NCBI GenBank assembly: GCA_003054695.1
Contig: QAZA01000011.1
Coordinates: forward strand, 124,001-188,000
DNA: 64,000 nt
From: Verrucomicrobia bacterium LW23
GTDB taxonomy: Bacteria; Verrucomicrobiota; Verrucomicrobiia; Methylacidiphilales; UBA1321
Reading direction: 5' to 3'
Part shown: one piece after another, positions 62,723 to 64,000 of the stretch
Layout of the letters: every line of letters starts with the position of its first letter
Position numbering within the stretch: the first letter of the stretch is position 1
Program-made: the position numbers and the translations under genes
The notes under the pieces: generated by a model
Told to the model about the DNA's origin: nothing
Database searches by the model: none
What the model saw: the letters and a program-made list of their open reading frames with translations, nothing else

Positions 62723-64000
62723 CTATTCGTACACAGCCTCCAGTTGTTGGGAGATGATCTGGCCGGTGTAGCGGTCAATGGCCACGTGCAGCCAGTAGCG
62801 GCGCTCGCCTTCCACCAGAAAATCGCGGAGCTCCGTCGCGGCGGGGGCGAAGCGCCCGGATTGCGCGATAACGTCGATCGTCAGGTTCCACGTCCGCGTA
62901 TCCGCCACACCCGCCAGCGCCCGCACGGCCGCCTCGCGGCGCGCCTTGATGTAGCCGTCCCCGCCGGGAGTGAAAGCGCCGGGCGTTGTTGCCAGGGAGT
63001 TGCCGAGCCTTACGGCGAGATCGCTGACGTTGCGCAGCGGCGTTACCGACGTTGCGTTGACGATGGCGCCGGCGATGGCGTCCGCCTCCGTCGGCGTCAG
63101 TTGCACCGCCGTGGCTCCCTCGCTCTTGTTGGCGCCCCGCAGCAGGGCGGAGAGAACGAGCGGCTGGCGGGTGTTGAGATTAACCTTGCCCGCGGCAATC
63201 TCGGTGTCGTCCAGGGTAAACACATCCAGCAACGCGGCATCCGCGCTGTCGCCGCTAAAGAAGTTGAGCGACTTCCAGGGATCCCCCCGCATGGCATACC
63301 CCATCTCGCCCACGGAGCGAAACGCGCGGTTGAGGACCACAGGACGCGCTGCGACGGCCGCCGCCAGCGGGTTACCCACGTTGGCCGATACGCTTTGCCC
63401 CAGCAGCCGCACCCCGTTGCTTTCATCGCCATCCCCGCGCCGCATCACGCCGTCCCAGTCGGTAACGTTGCTGGACTGCGTCGGCTTGTTATCCGCCAGC
63501 AGCGCCGGCTGAAACTTGCCGTTTGTCGTCCAGTTGCGCCACATTGTAAAGCCGGCGGGGTTGGATGGAAACCCGCCGTTGCTCAGCGGCTCCGTATCCA
63601 CGCGGGCCGAGGTGGTGGCGGGCCGCAGCGTCATATTCGCCACAATGGGGCAGGCGTTGAGCGCGATGATCCGCATCATACCGCCGCGCTTGGTGCGGGG
63701 ATCCATGCTGAAGAAAGCCGTTTTGCCAAAGGCCAGCCCGGTGCCCACCGCTGTGCCGTTCTCCAGGCCGGAGGCGGGCCATGCCGAGCCAAGCCCCTGC
63801 CGTCCGGTAAGCCAGGTGGTGCAGCTCTTCCAGCCGGTCTGGTTCCATAAATCCATGTAGACGCCGGAGGTCTGCACCGTCTGGTACGTGCGCCAGGTGC
63901 CTGCGCTGTCCTGCAACTGCAGGCTAAACGTTGCGTACTTTCCGCCCGCGCCAATGGCTGTGCGCGGGTGGTAGTAGTTCTGCGACGCGGGGTCGGTTGT
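62723..64000 (-). CDS. Verru_Chthon cassette protein A-like, truncated at the window edge
   Basis: At least 425 codons run to the right edge; the true start is outside. The visible C-terminal part contains FGKTAFFSMDPRTKRGG, NRAFRSVGEMGYAMRGDPWK, LLDVFTLDDTEIAAGKVNLN and TRQPLVLSALLRGA, with LNTRQPLVLSALLRG resembling the LNT-x-Q-VL-ALL motif of Verru_Chthon cassette protein A. The end reads HVAIDRYTGQIISQQLEAVY. The protein family is found with pseudopilin-like partners in verrucomicrobia and probably works at the cell envelope. Partners B-D may lie beyond the edge. A small exported protein follows immediately, which is unusual and may be a local member of the group. Confidence 0.82.
   Translation of the reverse strand, partial: TTDPASQNYYHPRTAIGAGGKYATFSLQLQDSAGTWRTYQTVQTSGVYMDLWNQTGWKSCTTWLTGRQGLGSAWPASGLENGTAVGTGLAFGKTAFFSMDPRTKRGGMMRIIALNACPIVANMTLRPATTSARVDTEPLSNGGFPSNPAGFTMWRNWTTNGKFQPALLADNKPTQSSNVTDWDGVMRRGDGDESNGVRLLGQSVSANVGNPLAAAVAARPVVLNRAFRSVGEMGYAMRGDPWKSLNFFSGDSADAALLDVFTLDDTEIAAGKVNLNTRQPLVLSALLRGANKSEGATAVQLTPTEADAIAGAIVNATSVTPLRNVSDLAVRLGNSLATTPGAFTPGGDGYIKARREAAVRALAGVADTRTWNLTIDVIAQSGRFAPAATELRDFLVEGERRYWLHVAIDRYTGQIISQQLEAVYE

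Overview
The window is about 64 kb of high-GC bacterial chromosome, densely and mostly singly coded on both strands, with no rRNA, tRNA, CRISPR array or recognisable transposase. The best taxonomic clue is the truncated gene at the right edge, which resembles protein A of the Verru_Chthon cassette, a pseudopilin-linked cassette known from Verrucomicrobiota. CesT-type secretion chaperones, DUF3034, DUF4838, a GH29 fucosidase, and hairpins built from 'cacgaat', 'atccgtggttaa' and 'tttgcg' units fit the same phylum. The phylum is an inference; species cannot be named.

Layout. 1-0.6 kb: remains of an FAD-dependent oxidoreductase, including a short segment in the wrong orientation. 0.8-6.5 kb (minus): a right-handed beta-helix protein, a PP2C phosphatase split by a large low-complexity insert and overlapping a VWA protein (a TerY-P-like pair), two very long hairpins, then CheY- and CheX-like proteins. 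6.9-11.2 kb (plus): an RseP-type site-2 protease and a larger paralogue of the beta-helix protein. 11.2-16.7 kb: two GT2 glycosyltransferases, a repeat-rich gap, a peroxiredoxin, KDPG aldolase and an alpha/beta hydrolase. 16.8-25.9 kb (minus): a large exported repeat protein, a DUF58 protein, small hypotheticals, a GAF-SpoIIE phosphatase, a GH29 alpha-L-fucosidase and a zinc-ribbon protein of unknown function. 26-31.5 kb (minus): an atypical P1B-like ATPase with two small membrane or amphipathic proteins, a CesT-like chaperone and a receiver-Hpt protein. 31.6-35.5 kb: uvrC, divergent from nadD-rsfS-uppP. 35.6-39.8 kb (minus): a DUF3034 outer-membrane protein, a GH88/105-like protein and a MidA-type methyltransferase. 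40.1-46.7 kb (plus): a receiver-like/pseudokinase/TM/FGE-domain protein, an NtrC-type regulator and DAHP synthase. 46.8-49.5 kb (minus): a compact four-gene operon of nucleotidyltransferase, membrane protein with a Ser/Gly/Cys tail, MNIO (DUF692) enzyme and a small partner. 49.7-56 kb: leucyl aminopeptidase, a FecR protein, an Hpt protein, a small membrane protein and a candidate type III substrate with its CesT chaperone. 56-64 kb: an MMPL/RND transporter, a DUF4838 protein with duplicated carbohydrate-binding-like domains, a small exported protein and the Verru_Chthon-like gene.

How it fits together. Most of the window is envelope, signalling and polysaccharide biology: stand-alone receiver, Hpt, CheX and SpoIIE modules that probably work with kinases encoded elsewhere, plus secreted beta-helix, glycosidase and export proteins. 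The most promising candidate for an undescribed system is the operon at 46.8-49.5 kb, where an MNIO enzyme that could modify cysteines lies 3 bp from a membrane protein ending in six regularly spaced cysteines. Next in interest are the putative type III effector-chaperone pair, the pseudokinase-FGE receptor, the PP2C-VWA-beta-helix group, and a set of long intergenic hairpins, one of which supplies the last codons and stop of a gene. A short palindrome is also found inserted in frame in nadD.
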